Part shown: positions 53,844 to 62,400 of the stretch, piece by piece | Position numbering within the stretch: position 1 is the stretch's first letter | Layout: each line of letters opens with the position of its first letter | Source: an uncultured Bacteroides sp. | GTDB taxonomy: Bacteria > Bacteroidota > Bacteroidia > Bacteroidales > Bacteroidaceae | Assembly: GCA_900544075.1 (NCBI GenBank) | Contig: UQTJ01000002.1 | Span: forward strand, 162,635-226,634 | Reading direction: 5' to 3' | DNA: 64,000 nt | Notes under the pieces: model-generated | Databases searched by the model: none | Told to the model about the DNA's origin: nothing | Seen by the model: the letters and a program-made list of their open reading frames with translations, nothing else | Translations under genes and position numbers: made by a program

Positions 53844-56402
53844 GTGGAAAAAAAAGTTTACAGCTACAATGAAGCATACGAAGCTTCATTAGAGTATTTC
53901 AACGGGGACGAACTTGCTGCGCGTGTTTGGGTAAACAAATATGCGGTGAAAGATTCGTTTGGAAACCTCTATGAAAAATCCCCAAGGGACATGCATTGGC
54001 GTCTTGCCAATGAAGTGGCAAGAATCGAAGCGAACTATCCTAACAGCATGACTTCGCAGGAATTGTTCGATTTGTTCGACCACTTCAGATACATCGTTCC
54101 TCAGGGCAGTCCTATGACCGGTATCGGAAACGAATATCAGGTTGCTTCTTTATCAAACTGCTTTGTTATCGGACTCGACGGAAAAGCCGATTCATATGGT
54201 GCAATCATCCGTATTGACGAAGAACAGGTACAGCTTATGAAACGCAGAGGCGGTGTAGGTCACGACCTTTCACATATTCGTCCGAAAGGCTCACCTGTTA
54301 AAAACTCAGCCCTTACATCTACAGGTCTCGTTCCATTCATGGAACGTTATTCAAACTCTACAAGAGAAGTTGCACAGGACGGACGTAGAGGTGCTCTTAT
54401 GCTGAGCGTATCAATCAAACATCCTGATTCTGAATCTTTCATTGATGCAAAGATGACTGAAGGCAAGGTTACCGGAGCTAATGTTTCCGTAAAACTTGAT
54501 GATGAGTTCATGCAGGCAGCTGTAGAAAACAGACCTTATGTACAGAAATTCCCTATTGATTCTGATAAGCCACAGTTCGTTAAGGAAATCAATGCAAACG
54601 AACTCTGGAGAAAAATCGTACACAATGCATGGAAATCAGCAGAACCGGGCGTCCTGTTCTGGGATACAATCTTGAGAGAATCTGTTCCTGACTGCTATGC
54701 AGACCTTGGATTCAGAACAGTATCTACAAACCCATGCGGTGAGATTCCATTGTGTCCATACGATTCTTGCCGTTTGCTGGCTATCAATCTTTACTCATAC
54801 GTGGTAAATCCATTCACAAAGGATGCATATTTCGATTTTGACCTGTTCAAGAAACACGTTAGATATGCTCAGAGAATAATGGACGACATTATCGACCTTG
54901 AGCTGGAAAAGATTGGACTTATCCTTGAAAAGATTGACTCTGACCCTGAAAATGATGAGGTTAAAAATACAGAACGCCATCTTTGGGAAAAGATTTACAG
55001 AAAGTCTGGTCTTGGAAGACGTACAGGAGTAGGTATTACAGCCGAAGGAGATATGCTGGCAGCTATGGGACTGAGATATGGCACCGAAGAAGCTACTGAG
55101 TTCTCTGAAAAAGTACACAAAACTATTGCTATCGAAGCATACCGTTCGTCAGTTATTATGGCAAAAGAACGCGGTGCTTTTGAAATATATGACAGCGAAA
55201 GAGAAAAAGACAATCCATTCGTAAACCGTATCAAGGAAGCCGACCCTGCACTTTACGAAGAGATGGTAAAATACGGACGTAGAAACATTGCCTGTCTTAC
55301 TATTGCTCCTACAGGTACAACAAGTCTTATGACTCAGACTACATCCGGAATAGAACCTGTATTCATGCCTGTATATAAAAGACGCCGCAAAGTAAATCCT
55401 AACGATGAAAATGTCAGAATAGACTTTGTGGATGAAACCGGTGATGCATTTGAAGAATACATAGTATTCCATCACAAGTTCCTTACATGGATGAAAATCA
55501 ATGGATTCGATACTACCAAGAACTATACTCAAGAAGAAATTGACGAGTTGGTAGCCAAATCTCCTTACTATAAAGCCACATCAAACGATGTAGACTGGCT
55601 GATGAAGGTAAAAATGCAGGGACGCATACAGAAATGGGTTGACCATTCAATCAGCGTAACCATTAATTTACCTAATTCGGTTGATGAAGAGCTGGTCAAC
55701 AAACTATATGTTGAGGCATGGCGTTCCGGATGTAAGGGATGTACAGTCTATCGCGACGGTTCGCGTTCAGGAGTTCTGGTTTCTACACAAAAGACAGACA
55801 AGGAAGAAAAACGCAAGGAACAAGAAGAAGAATGCAGATGCAAGCGTCCTGAAGTTGTAGAGGTTAGACCAAAAGTGCTTGAAGCAGACGTGGTACGCTT
55901 CCAGAACAACAAAGAGAAATGGGTAGCATTCGTAGGATTGCTTGACGGACATCCTTACGAAATCTTTACAGGTCTTCAGGATGATGAAGAAGGTATAGTA
56001 TTGCCTAAATCAGTAACTTGCGGTAAAATCATCAAGAATATTGATGAAAACGGAAACAAGCGCTACGACTTCCAGTTTGAAAACAAACGCGGTTACAAGA
56101 TGACTGTTGAAGGACTTTCAGAACGTTTCAACAAGGAATACTGGAACTATGCAAAACTTATTTCAGGTGTCTTGCGCTGGAGAATGCCTATCGAGCAGGT
56201 TATCAAGCTTGTAGGTTCACTGCAACTTGACAGCGAAAACATTAACACATGGAAAGTCGGTGTAGAACGTGCCCTGAAGAAATATGTACAGGACGGAACA
56301 GAAGCAAAAGGCATGAAATGTCCTAACTGTGGACAAGAGACACTTGTTTATCAGGAAGGTTGCCTGATATGTACTTCTTGCGGTTCTTCAAGATGCGGAT
56401 AA
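53844..56402 (+). CDS. nrdJ: Adenosylcobalamin-dependent (class II) ribonucleotide reductase
   Basis: From the GTG at 53844 the protein has 852 residues and begins with the family-like EKKVYSYNEAYEASLEYFNGDELAARVW. It reduces ribonucleotides to deoxyribonucleotides using B12. The active-site Cys region is SNCFVIG and the radical-site loop is STNPCGEIPL. TIAPTGTTSLMTQTTSG and GCTVYRDGSRSGV are also class II signatures. The C-terminal domain ends in a zinc-ribbon-like CPNCG and CTSCGSSRCG, which carries the redox-active thiols. The longer open frame from 53727 would add 39 hydrophobic and basic residues, and a consensus promoter lies within it, so I reject that start. Confidence 0.93.
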   Translation: MEKKVYSYNEAYEASLEYFNGDELAARVWVNKYAVKDSFGNLYEKSPRDMHWRLANEVARIEANYPNSMTSQELFDLFDHFRYIVPQGSPMTGIGNEYQVASLSNCFVIGLDGKADSYGAIIRIDEEQVQLMKRRGGVGHDLSHIRPKGSPVKNSALTSTGLVPFMERYSNSTREVAQDGRRGALMLSVSIKHPDSESFIDAKMTEGKVTGANVSVKLDDEFMQAAVENRPYVQKFPIDSDKPQFVKEINANELWRKIVHNAWKSAEPGVLFWDTILRESVPDCYADLGFRTVSTNPCGEIPLCPYDSCRLLAINLYSYVVNPFTKDAYFDFDLFKKHVRYAQRIMDDIIDLELEKIGLILEKIDSDPENDEVKNTERHLWEKIYRKSGLGRRTGVGITAEGDMLAAMGLRYGTEEATEFSEKVHKTIAIEAYRSSVIMAKERGAFEIYDSEREKDNPFVNRIKEADPALYEEMVKYGRRNIACLTIAPTGTTSLMTQTTSGIEPVFMPVYKRRRKVNPNDENVRIDFVDETGDAFEEYIVFHHKFLTWMKINGFDTTKNYTQEEIDELVAKSPYYKATSNDVDWLMKVKMQGRIQKWVDHSISVTINLPNSVDEELVNKLYVEAWRSGCKGCTVYRDGSRSGVLVSTQKTDKEEKRKEQEEECRCKRPEVVEVRPKVLEADVVRFQNNKEKWVAFVGLLDGHPYEIFTGLQDDEEGIVLPKSVTCGKIIKNIDENGNKRYDFQFENKRGYKMTVEGLSERFNKEYWNYAKLISGVLRWRMPIEQVIKLVGSLQLDSENINTWKVGVERALKKYVQDGTEAKGMKCPNCGQETLVYQEGCLICTSCGSSRCG

Positions 56403-56429
56403 TATACTTAAAACATAAATGACAAACCT

Positions 56430-56473
56430 AAGGCGAAGAATATATGCGTAAAAACAGATTCTTCGCCTTTTCT
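56430..56473 (+). terminator. Terminator after nrdJ
   Basis: AAGGCGAAGAA (56430-56440) pairs with TTCTTCGCCTT (56459-56469), followed by TTCTTTT. The ATG at 56444 lies in its loop, so it is not the folB start. Confidence 0.88.
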
Positions 56474-56491
56474 TTTAAAATAATATCGTAT

Positions 56492-56860
56492 ATGAAAGCC
56501 CAATCTATGAAAATCATCCTTAACGAGATGAAATTCTACTCATATCACGGTGTACTCCCACAAGAAAATATCGTAGGTGCAGAGTATAAGGTCAGCCTGA
56601 ATCTGGAAACAGACTTCAGCGAGGCTGCTGCTACTGACAATTTTGAAGGAACTATCAATTATGCAGAAGTACACAAGGCTGTAAAGGAAGAAATGAATAT
56701 ACCGGTAAAACTCCTTGAACACTTGGCTTACAGAATATCAAAACGTCTGTTAGATGACTTTCCAACCATCAAAAGCATAGAGATTACCATATTCAAGGAA
56801 AATCCGCCAATGGGAGCCGACTCTAAGAATGTGGGAGTCAAAGTGAAATATTTTCGATAA
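56492..56860 (+). CDS. folB: Dihydroneopterin aldolase
   Basis: From the ATG at 56492 (MKAQSMKIILNEMKFYSYHGV) the protein has 122 residues; the ATG at 56507 is an alternative start. The FolB fold is shown by FYSYHGVLPQENIVGAEYKVSL, TINYAEVHKAVKEEM, LLEHLAYRISKRLL and the end IEITIFKENPPMGADSKNVGVKVKY. The pterin-binding Glu lies in LLEHLA. The enzyme cleaves dihydroneopterin to hydroxymethyl-dihydropterin in folate synthesis. It ends only 16 bp before the trp promoter and has no other folate genes nearby. Confidence 0.93.
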   Translation: MKAQSMKIILNEMKFYSYHGVLPQENIVGAEYKVSLNLETDFSEAAATDNFEGTINYAEVHKAVKEEMNIPVKLLEHLAYRISKRLLDDFPTIKSIEITIFKENPPMGADSKNVGVKVKYFR

Positions 56861-56875
56861 AAAAACGGTCAAATA

Positions 56876-56906
56876 TTTGGATTATAAAAAATAATGCATA
56901 CATTTG
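56876..56906 (+). promoter_or_regulatory. trp operon promoter
   Basis: TTTG (56876-56879), 19 bp, then TACATTTG (56899-56906) is a perfect Bacteroidales promoter. Initiation near 56913 gives a leader of about 215 nt before trpB, holding the leader peptide and attenuator. Confidence 0.8.
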
Positions 56907-56935
56907 CCGCAGAAACAAGAAATAAAATAACATTT

Positions 56936-56998
56936 ATGACAAATTCAATGGTAAATACATTCTTCTGGTGGCGCCACTTACAACTCCAAAAGTCGTAA
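56936..56998 (+). CDS. trpL: trp leader peptide with tandem Trp codons
   Basis: A 20-codon frame starts at the ATG at 56936 and stops at 56998. It reads MTNSMVNTFFWWRHLQLQKS. Codons 11-12 are TGG TGG, exactly the codons a tryptophan-sensing leader needs. The first ATG lies about 23 nt after the predicted transcription start, and the strong hairpin at 57050-57090 lies between it and trpB. The two Trp codons are part of a 10-bp perfect palindrome, GTGGCGCCAC (56968-56977). Low charged tRNA-Trp would stall a ribosome there and change the folding downstream. I did not find a convincing antiterminator stem by eye. Confidence 0.8.
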   Translation: MTNSMVNTFFWWRHLQLQKS

Positions 56999-57049
56999 GG
57001 GCATCAGTCGCGTGTATATACCAAATTAAAAGATATTAGGAATATTAAA

Positions 57050-57097
57050 AGCAGAACGGGCTGTCGTACTTTACGGCAGCCCGTTCTGCTTTTTTTG
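57050..57097 (+). terminator. trp attenuator
   Basis: AGCAGAACGGGCTG (57050-57063) pairs perfectly with CAGCCCGTTCTGCT (57077-57090). Three further pairs, one of them G-U, extend the stem to 17 bp with a 7-nt loop. TTTTTT follows. It lies 52 bp after the leader peptide stop and about 30 bp before trpB. Confidence 0.88.
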
Positions 57098-57128
57098 CAT
57101 TTTCAAAAACAATTAAAACATTATCGAT

Positions 57129-58313
57129 ATGAAATCTTATCAAGTAAACGAAAAAGGTTATTACGGAGAATTCGGTGGAGCATACATCCCCGAAATACTT
57201 CACAGATGCGTAAGCGAACTACAGGAAGCATATTCAAAAGTTCTTGAGGACGAAGGATTCAAGAAAGAATATGCACAGTTGTTGAAAGACTATGTGGGAC
57301 GCCCTTCCCCACTCTATTTTGCCAAGCGCCTTTCAGAGAAATACGGCTGCAAGATTTATCTGAAAAGAGAGGATCTGAACCACACTGGAGCACACAAAAT
57401 CAACAATGCCATAGGTCAGGTACTGCTTGCAAAACGTATGGGAAAAACCAGAATCATTGCTGAAACGGGAGCCGGCCAGCACGGTGTGGCTACAGCTACA
57501 GTCTGTGCACTGATGGGAATGGAATGTGTAGTGTATATGGGCAAGACCGACGTAGAACGACAGCACGTAAACGTGGAACGAATGAAGATGCTCGGAGCCA
57601 CTGTCTGTCCCGTAACTTCCGGCAATATGACTCTGAAGGATGCCACAAACGAAGCCATACGCGACTGGTGTTGTCATCCAGCCGATACCTACTACGTGAT
57701 AGGCTCGACAGTAGGTCCTCACCCCTATCCTGACATGGTGGCAAGACTTCAGTCAGTTATCAGCGAAGAAATCAAAAAGCAGCTCATGGAGCAGGAAGGA
57801 CGCGATTACCCTGACTATCTGATGGCATGTGTAGGCGGTGGAAGCAATGCTGCAGGAACAATATTCCACTATCTGGACGATGAGAGAGTGAAAATAGTAC
57901 TTGCCGAAGCAGGCGGTATGGGACTGAACAGCGGTATGTCGGCTGCCACAATCCAATTAGGTAAAATCGGTATCATCCACGGATTCAAGACTCTGGTGAT
58001 GCAGGATGCCAACGGACAGATTCTCGAACCTTATTCCATCTCTGCCGGTCTGGACTATCCGGGAATAGGTCCTATGCACGCAAATCTTGCCAAAGAACAC
58101 CGAGCTACAGTTTTGGCTATAAACGATGACGAAGCAATCAAGGCTGCTTATGAGCTTACACTTCTGGAAGGGATTATACCTGCCCTGGAATCGGCACATG
58201 CCCTGGGAGCTTTAGAGAAAATGAACTTCAAGCCTACGGATATTGTTGTACTGACAGTGTCGGGAAGAGGCGACAAGGATATTGAAACTTATTTGAAGTA
58301 TAAGGATTGTTAG
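57129..58313 (+). CDS. trpB: Tryptophan synthase beta chain
   Basis: This 394-residue PLP enzyme condenses indole with serine to give tryptophan. The PLP lysine is Lys90 in HTGAHKINNA. The Gly-rich phosphate loop is GGGSNAAG, and the family start GYYGEFGGAYIPEIL is intact. It is the first gene of the trp operon behind the attenuator, in the B-E-G-D-C-F-A order, with trpA last. It is the common TrpB1 type that partners TrpA. Confidence 0.97.
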   Translation: MKSYQVNEKGYYGEFGGAYIPEILHRCVSELQEAYSKVLEDEGFKKEYAQLLKDYVGRPSPLYFAKRLSEKYGCKIYLKREDLNHTGAHKINNAIGQVLLAKRMGKTRIIAETGAGQHGVATATVCALMGMECVVYMGKTDVERQHVNVERMKMLGATVCPVTSGNMTLKDATNEAIRDWCCHPADTYYVIGSTVGPHPYPDMVARLQSVISEEIKKQLMEQEGRDYPDYLMACVGGGSNAAGTIFHYLDDERVKIVLAEAGGMGLNSGMSAATIQLGKIGIIHGFKTLVMQDANGQILEPYSISAGLDYPGIGPMHANLAKEHRATVLAINDDEAIKAAYELTLLEGIIPALESAHALGALEKMNFKPTDIVVLTVSGRGDKDIETYLKYKDC

Positions 58314-58351
58314 TCTTTAATTATTAGTTTTTAATTCTTAATTATCCAAAG

Positions 58352-59758
58352 ATGAATACAAAATACAAATACACCACCATCCACAAATCAATACTTGGCG
58401 ATCTACATACGCCGGTAAGCACATACCTGAAAGTGCGCGACCTTTTCCCTCAGAGTGTACTGATGGAAAGTTCGGACTATCACGGAACGGAAAACAACAA
58501 GTCCTTCATCGGTCTCAACCCGATGGCAAGCATAAGCGTCAACCACGGGAAAGCCATCGCCACTTACCCCGACGGAACTACAGAGGAAACTTATGTTAAG
58601 GGTAAGGAAAGTGTGGAAGATGCCATAAATACCTTCCTCGGACATTTCAGTATAGAAGGTGAATACTCGTCATATTGCGGAGTGTATGGCTACACTACTT
58701 TCAATGCTGTCCGCTATTTTGAAAACATAGACGTTCCGGACAGTATCGACGAGAAGAACGATGCTCCGGAGATTTTATACATATTATATAAATACCTCAT
58801 CGTTTTCCACGGATTCAAGAGTGAGATGGTATTACTCGAACTGCAATCACCAGGAGAACCGAGCCATATAGCCGAGATAGAAAAAGCCATAAACAACCGC
58901 AACTTCACAGCATACGAGTTCAGGGCTGTAGGAGAAACCACCAGCACACTGACAGACGACGAACATCGCGAGAACATACGCCGCGGTATAAGCCACTGCA
59001 TGAGAGGCGACGTATTCCAGATAGTAATGTCAAGACGGTTCATACAGAGATACGAAGGCGACGACTTCAAACTCTACCGTGCCTTGAGAAGCATAAACCC
59101 GTCGCCATACCTGTTCTATTTCGATTTCGGTGGATTCAGAATCTTCGGCTCGTCACCTGAAACTCATTGCAAGATTGAGGACGGCATAGCAAGCATCGAC
59201 CCGATAGCAGGAACCACAAAAAGGACAGGCAGCAAGGAAGCTGACCGTAAGGCTGCCGAAGCCCTGCTTGCCGACCCAAAAGAGAATGCCGAGCACGTCA
59301 TGCTGGTAGATCTGGCAAGAAACGACCTTAGCCGCAACTGCCACGATGTGAAAGTGGATTTCTATAAGGAGCCACAATATTACAGCCACGTGATACACCT
59401 CGTAAGCCGTGTGAGCGGAAAAGTAAATGCCGGAGCCGATGCCGTAAGTACATTCATCGACACCTTCCCGGCAGGAACACTGAGCGGAGCACCAAAAGTA
59501 ATGGCTATGCAGCTTATCAGCAAGTACGAACCACACAACCGTGGCGTGTACGGAGGATGTATAGGTTTCATCAGTTTAGACGGAAAAAACATTAATCAAG
59601 CTATAACAATTCGTACATTTGTAAGCCGCAACAACGAGCTCTGGTTTCAGGCAGGAGGCGGCATAGTGTCAAAAAGCAATGTAGAAAACGAACTGCAGGA
59701 AGTAAACAATAAGCTCGGAGCACTGAGAAAAGCCATCAAACTGGCAGAGAAATTATAA
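58352..59758 (+). CDS. trpE: Anthranilate synthase component I
   Basis: This 468-residue chorismate-binding enzyme forms anthranilate from chorismate and ammonia supplied by TrpG. The N-terminal LMESSD (about 38-43) is the tryptophan feedback-binding motif. The C-terminal catalytic part has QIVMSRRF, SPETHCKIEDG, PIAGTTKRT, DLARNDLSRNC, FPAGTLSGAPKVMAM and GGCIGF, all expected. It lies 38 bp after trpB and 20 bp before trpG. Feedback inhibition by tryptophan adds to the transcriptional control by the leader. Confidence 0.97.
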   Translation: MNTKYKYTTIHKSILGDLHTPVSTYLKVRDLFPQSVLMESSDYHGTENNKSFIGLNPMASISVNHGKAIATYPDGTTEETYVKGKESVEDAINTFLGHFSIEGEYSSYCGVYGYTTFNAVRYFENIDVPDSIDEKNDAPEILYILYKYLIVFHGFKSEMVLLELQSPGEPSHIAEIEKAINNRNFTAYEFRAVGETTSTLTDDEHRENIRRGISHCMRGDVFQIVMSRRFIQRYEGDDFKLYRALRSINPSPYLFYFDFGGFRIFGSSPETHCKIEDGIASIDPIAGTTKRTGSKEADRKAAEALLADPKENAEHVMLVDLARNDLSRNCHDVKVDFYKEPQYYSHVIHLVSRVSGKVNAGADAVSTFIDTFPAGTLSGAPKVMAMQLISKYEPHNRGVYGGCIGFISLDGKNINQAITIRTFVSRNNELWFQAGGGIVSKSNVENELQEVNNKLGALRKAIKLAEKL

Positions 59759-59778
59759 AACACTAAAAACTAAACAAA

Positions 59779-60345
59779 ATGAAAATAGTAATAATAGACA
59801 ATTACGACTCATTCACATACAACCTCAGCCACCTCGTAAAGGAGCTTGGCGCAGAAGTGACAGTACTCAGAAACGACTGTTTCAGTATGGAAGAACTCGA
59901 GGAGTTCGACAAGATACTCCTCTCCCCCGGCCCGGGAATACCCGAAGAAGCAGGACTCCTTCTCGACGTGATACGCACCTACTCCGGCCGCAAACCTATC
60001 CTCGGTGTATGCCTTGGCGAACAGGCCATAGGCGAAGTGTTCGGAGGAAAGCTGGTAAACCTGAAAGAAGTATATCACGGCATACAGAGCAAAATCCGCA
60101 TCACGGCCGATGACTATATCTTCAAAGACCTTCCAGAAGAAATCCCCGTAGGAAGATACCACTCATGGGTAGTGGACAGAGATTCGCTCCCCGACTGTCT
60201 GGAAGTGACAGCCGTAAGCGCGGAAGGCTACATAATGGCAATCCGACACAAAGAATACGATGTACGTGGCATTCAGTTCCACCCGGAATCGGTACTTACA
60301 CCAGACGGAAAGAAAATGATTGAGAACTGGATTGGGAATTATTAA
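59779..60345 (+). CDS. trpG: Anthranilate synthase component II (glutamine amidotransferase)
   Basis: This 188-residue class I amidotransferase delivers ammonia to TrpE. The catalytic triad is Cys78 in GVCLGEQ and His168 and Glu170 in IQFHPESV. The oxyanion loop SPGPGIPEEAG is present. The residue after CLG is Glu instead of the more usual His, Gln or Met; this position is not catalytic. It is a separate protein, not fused to TrpE or TrpD. It lies 20 bp after trpE and 18 bp before trpD. Confidence 0.97.
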   Translation: MKIVIIDNYDSFTYNLSHLVKELGAEVTVLRNDCFSMEELEEFDKILLSPGPGIPEEAGLLLDVIRTYSGRKPILGVCLGEQAIGEVFGGKLVNLKEVYHGIQSKIRITADDYIFKDLPEEIPVGRYHSWVVDRDSLPDCLEVTAVSAEGYIMAIRHKEYDVRGIQFHPESVLTPDGKKMIENWIGNY

Positions 60346-60363
60346 TTTAAAAAAGCTGCTACA

Positions 60364-61359
60364 ATGAAAGAAATACTTAAACGACTCTTCAATCATGAGG
60401 AACTAACACGCGAGGAAGCATGTTCGCTCATGAAAAACATAACGGGAGAGAAATACAACAACACCCAGATAGCATCACTCCTCACGGTCTTCCAGATGAG
60501 GGGTATAACAGTAGAGGAACTGATAGGTTTCCGCGAAGCGCTCCTCAGCACACGTGTCAATGTAGATTTGAACGAATACAGACCAATCGACATTGTAGGC
60601 ACGGGAGGCGACGGCAAGAACACATTCAATATCTCCACATGCGCCTGCTTCGTAGTGGCAGGAGCCGGATATAAGGTAGCCAAACACGGCAACTACGGCA
60701 GTACTTCCGTGAGCGGAGCAAGCAACGTAATGGAGGAACACGGAGTGAAATTCACCAACGACAATTCCCGCCTGAGAAAGTCGATGGAAGAATGCGGAAT
60801 GGTATATATGCACGCACCTCTCTTCAATCCGGCTATGAAGACCGTGGCATCCGTAAGAAAGGAACTCGGAGTAAGAAGCATCTTCAATCTGCTCGGTCCT
60901 CTCGTAAATCCCTGCATCCCGGCATATCAGTTGCTCGGAGTGGCCGACCTTACACTGATGCGCCTCTACACCAACACACTGCAACGCCTCGGAATAGGTT
61001 TCGCCGTAGTAAACAATCTTGACGGATACGACGAAATATCCCTCACCGACGAGTTCAAGGTAATGACCAACCGCTATGAAACCATCTGCAAACCTTCCGA
61101 TATAGGTTTCACCATAGCACGCCGCGAAGAACTCTACGGAGGAAACACCATCCGCGAGGCAGCAGAGATTTTCGACAATGTACTGGACAACCGCGCCACA
61201 AAGGCACAGACAGAATGCGTACTGATAAACGCATCATTCGCCATACAGGCCATAGAGCCGCAACTGCCGATAGAGGAATGTGTAGCCAAGGCACGCGAAT
61301 CACTCGAAAGTGGACGCGCGATGCAGACACTCAAGAAATTCATCGAGATAAACCAATAA
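60364..61359 (+). CDS. trpD: Anthranilate phosphoribosyltransferase
   Basis: This 331-residue enzyme joins anthranilate to phosphoribosyl pyrophosphate. The PRPP-binding loop is GTGGDGKNTFNIST (about 79-92), followed by KHGNYGSTSVSGASNVMEEHG. The helical N-terminal domain (LFNHEELTREEACSLM) and FNLLGPLVNPC are typical. Its length is normal. The 13-bp gap to trpC suits translational coupling. The G+C content is higher than elsewhere in the window (33 of 60 in the line from 60901). Confidence 0.97.
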   Translation: MKEILKRLFNHEELTREEACSLMKNITGEKYNNTQIASLLTVFQMRGITVEELIGFREALLSTRVNVDLNEYRPIDIVGTGGDGKNTFNISTCACFVVAGAGYKVAKHGNYGSTSVSGASNVMEEHGVKFTNDNSRLRKSMEECGMVYMHAPLFNPAMKTVASVRKELGVRSIFNLLGPLVNPCIPAYQLLGVADLTLMRLYTNTLQRLGIGFAVVNNLDGYDEISLTDEFKVMTNRYETICKPSDIGFTIARREELYGGNTIREAAEIFDNVLDNRATKAQTECVLINASFAIQAIEPQLPIEECVAKARESLESGRAMQTLKKFIEINQ

Positions 61360-61372
61360 CCACTCCACCAGT

Positions 61373-62179
61373 ATGAAAGAAGATATTCTCACACAGATAA
61401 TAGCCAATAAGCGCAAGGAAATCAGCCGGCAGATGGAAGCCGTAAGCATGAAGCAGCTCGAAGCCATAGTAGCCATGCGTGAAACACGAGAACCTTTAAG
61501 CCTCAGTCGTTCGATAATGTCATCACCCACCGGAATAATATCAGAATTCAAAAGACGTTCTCCATCAAAGGGCTGGATAAACCGCGAAGCCGAAGTCCGG
61601 CTGATAACCGGAGGATATGCCGAAGCCGGAGCGGCAGGACTGTCAGTCCTGACAGACACAGATTTCTTTGGAGGCAGCGAAGGCGACCTCGTCAAAGCCC
61701 GCCTTTCAGCCCCATCCACCCCTATCCTGAGAAAGGACTTCATCATATCGGAATATCAGATATTGCAGTCCGCAGCCATTCAGGCTGATGCCATACTGCT
61801 GATAGCTGCCGCACTTAAAAAGGACGAATGCAACCACCTTGCAGAAATGGCGCACAGTTTAGGACTGGAAGTATTATTGGAAATACATTCGGAAGACGAA
61901 CTGGAATATGCGACAGACTGTATCGACCTTATAGGAGTGAACAACCGGAATCTCGGCAGTTTCCACACCGATGTGGAAAACTCATTCCGCCTTGCCGAAA
62001 GACTTCCGAAAGGAATACCGCACATATCGGAGAGCGGCATCTCAGGGGCAGAAACAATCATCAGACTCCGACAGGCAGGCTACAACGGATTCCTCATGGG
62101 AGAATCATTCATGAAGACTGCAGAACCGGCCGGTGCACTGAGAACGCTCATAGAAGAACTGGAAACAAAAATAAGATAA
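61373..62179 (+). CDS. trpC: Indole-3-glycerol phosphate synthase
   Basis: This 268-residue TIM-barrel enzyme closes the indole ring of carboxyphenylamino-deoxyribulose phosphate. The catalytic regions are visible as ISEFKRRSPSKG (Glu and Lys near the start), LRKDFIISEYQI, LEIHSEDELEYA, IGVNNRNLGSF and SESGISGAETI. It is a single-function protein; trpF is separate and follows after a 221-bp gap. The TAA stop overlaps an ATG (TAATG) that opens a 20-codon frame running into the tandem repeats, probably by chance. Confidence 0.97.
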   Translation: MKEDILTQIIANKRKEISRQMEAVSMKQLEAIVAMRETREPLSLSRSIMSSPTGIISEFKRRSPSKGWINREAEVRLITGGYAEAGAAGLSVLTDTDFFGGSEGDLVKARLSAPSTPILRKDFIISEYQILQSAAIQADAILLIAAALKKDECNHLAEMAHSLGLEVLLEIHSEDELEYATDCIDLIGVNNRNLGSFHTDVENSFRLAERLPKGIPHISESGISGAETIIRLRQAGYNGFLMGESFMKTAEPAGALRTLIEELETKIR

Positions 62180-62201
62180 TGAAATTCTTCGACGCAGAAA
62201 G

Positions 62202-62289
62202 CGTAACACTGACGTGTAACGGGTGGAACACGAACGTGTAACGCGCGTAACACGGACGTGCAACGGGCGTAACACGAACGTGTAACGCT
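62202..62289. repeat. Four tandem 22-bp repeats between trpC and trpF
   Basis: Four consecutive 22-bp units start at 62202, 62224, 62246 and 62268. Their shared core is AACACGAACGTGTAACG with one to three changes per unit. Each core holds a small dyad, ACACG-nn-CGTGT. The units lie in a 221-bp gap inside an otherwise tightly packed operon. The rest of the gap (62290-62400) is AT-rich with nothing that I recognise. The repeats could form alternative hairpins in the trp mRNA. Confidence 0.85.
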
Positions 62290-62400
62290 AACTCCAAAAG
62301 AGAATCTTCTAAAATAAGACTCCAAAGATTCCATTCTGATTAAGCCCGAAAAGCAAATGGAGATTACAGGCTGACAATACATAATTAATAAATACACAAA

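Noticed and set aside
56444..56491. ATG at 56444 as the folB start
   Set aside because: It lies in the loop of the nrdJ terminator; the ATG at 56492 gives a normal FolB N-terminus.
56999..57049. An obvious antiterminator stem in the trp leader
   Set aside because: By eye I found no strong complement to the first arm of the terminator in this stretch. Computation would be needed.
62179..62241. 20-codon frame after trpC as a real small gene or internal leader peptide
   Set aside because: It has one Trp codon, runs into the repeats, and no terminator hairpin with a T-run follows before trpF. Chance is more likely.
62202..62289. The tandem repeats as a CRISPR array
   Set aside because: The 22-bp units are directly adjacent with no unique spacers, and no cas genes are present.
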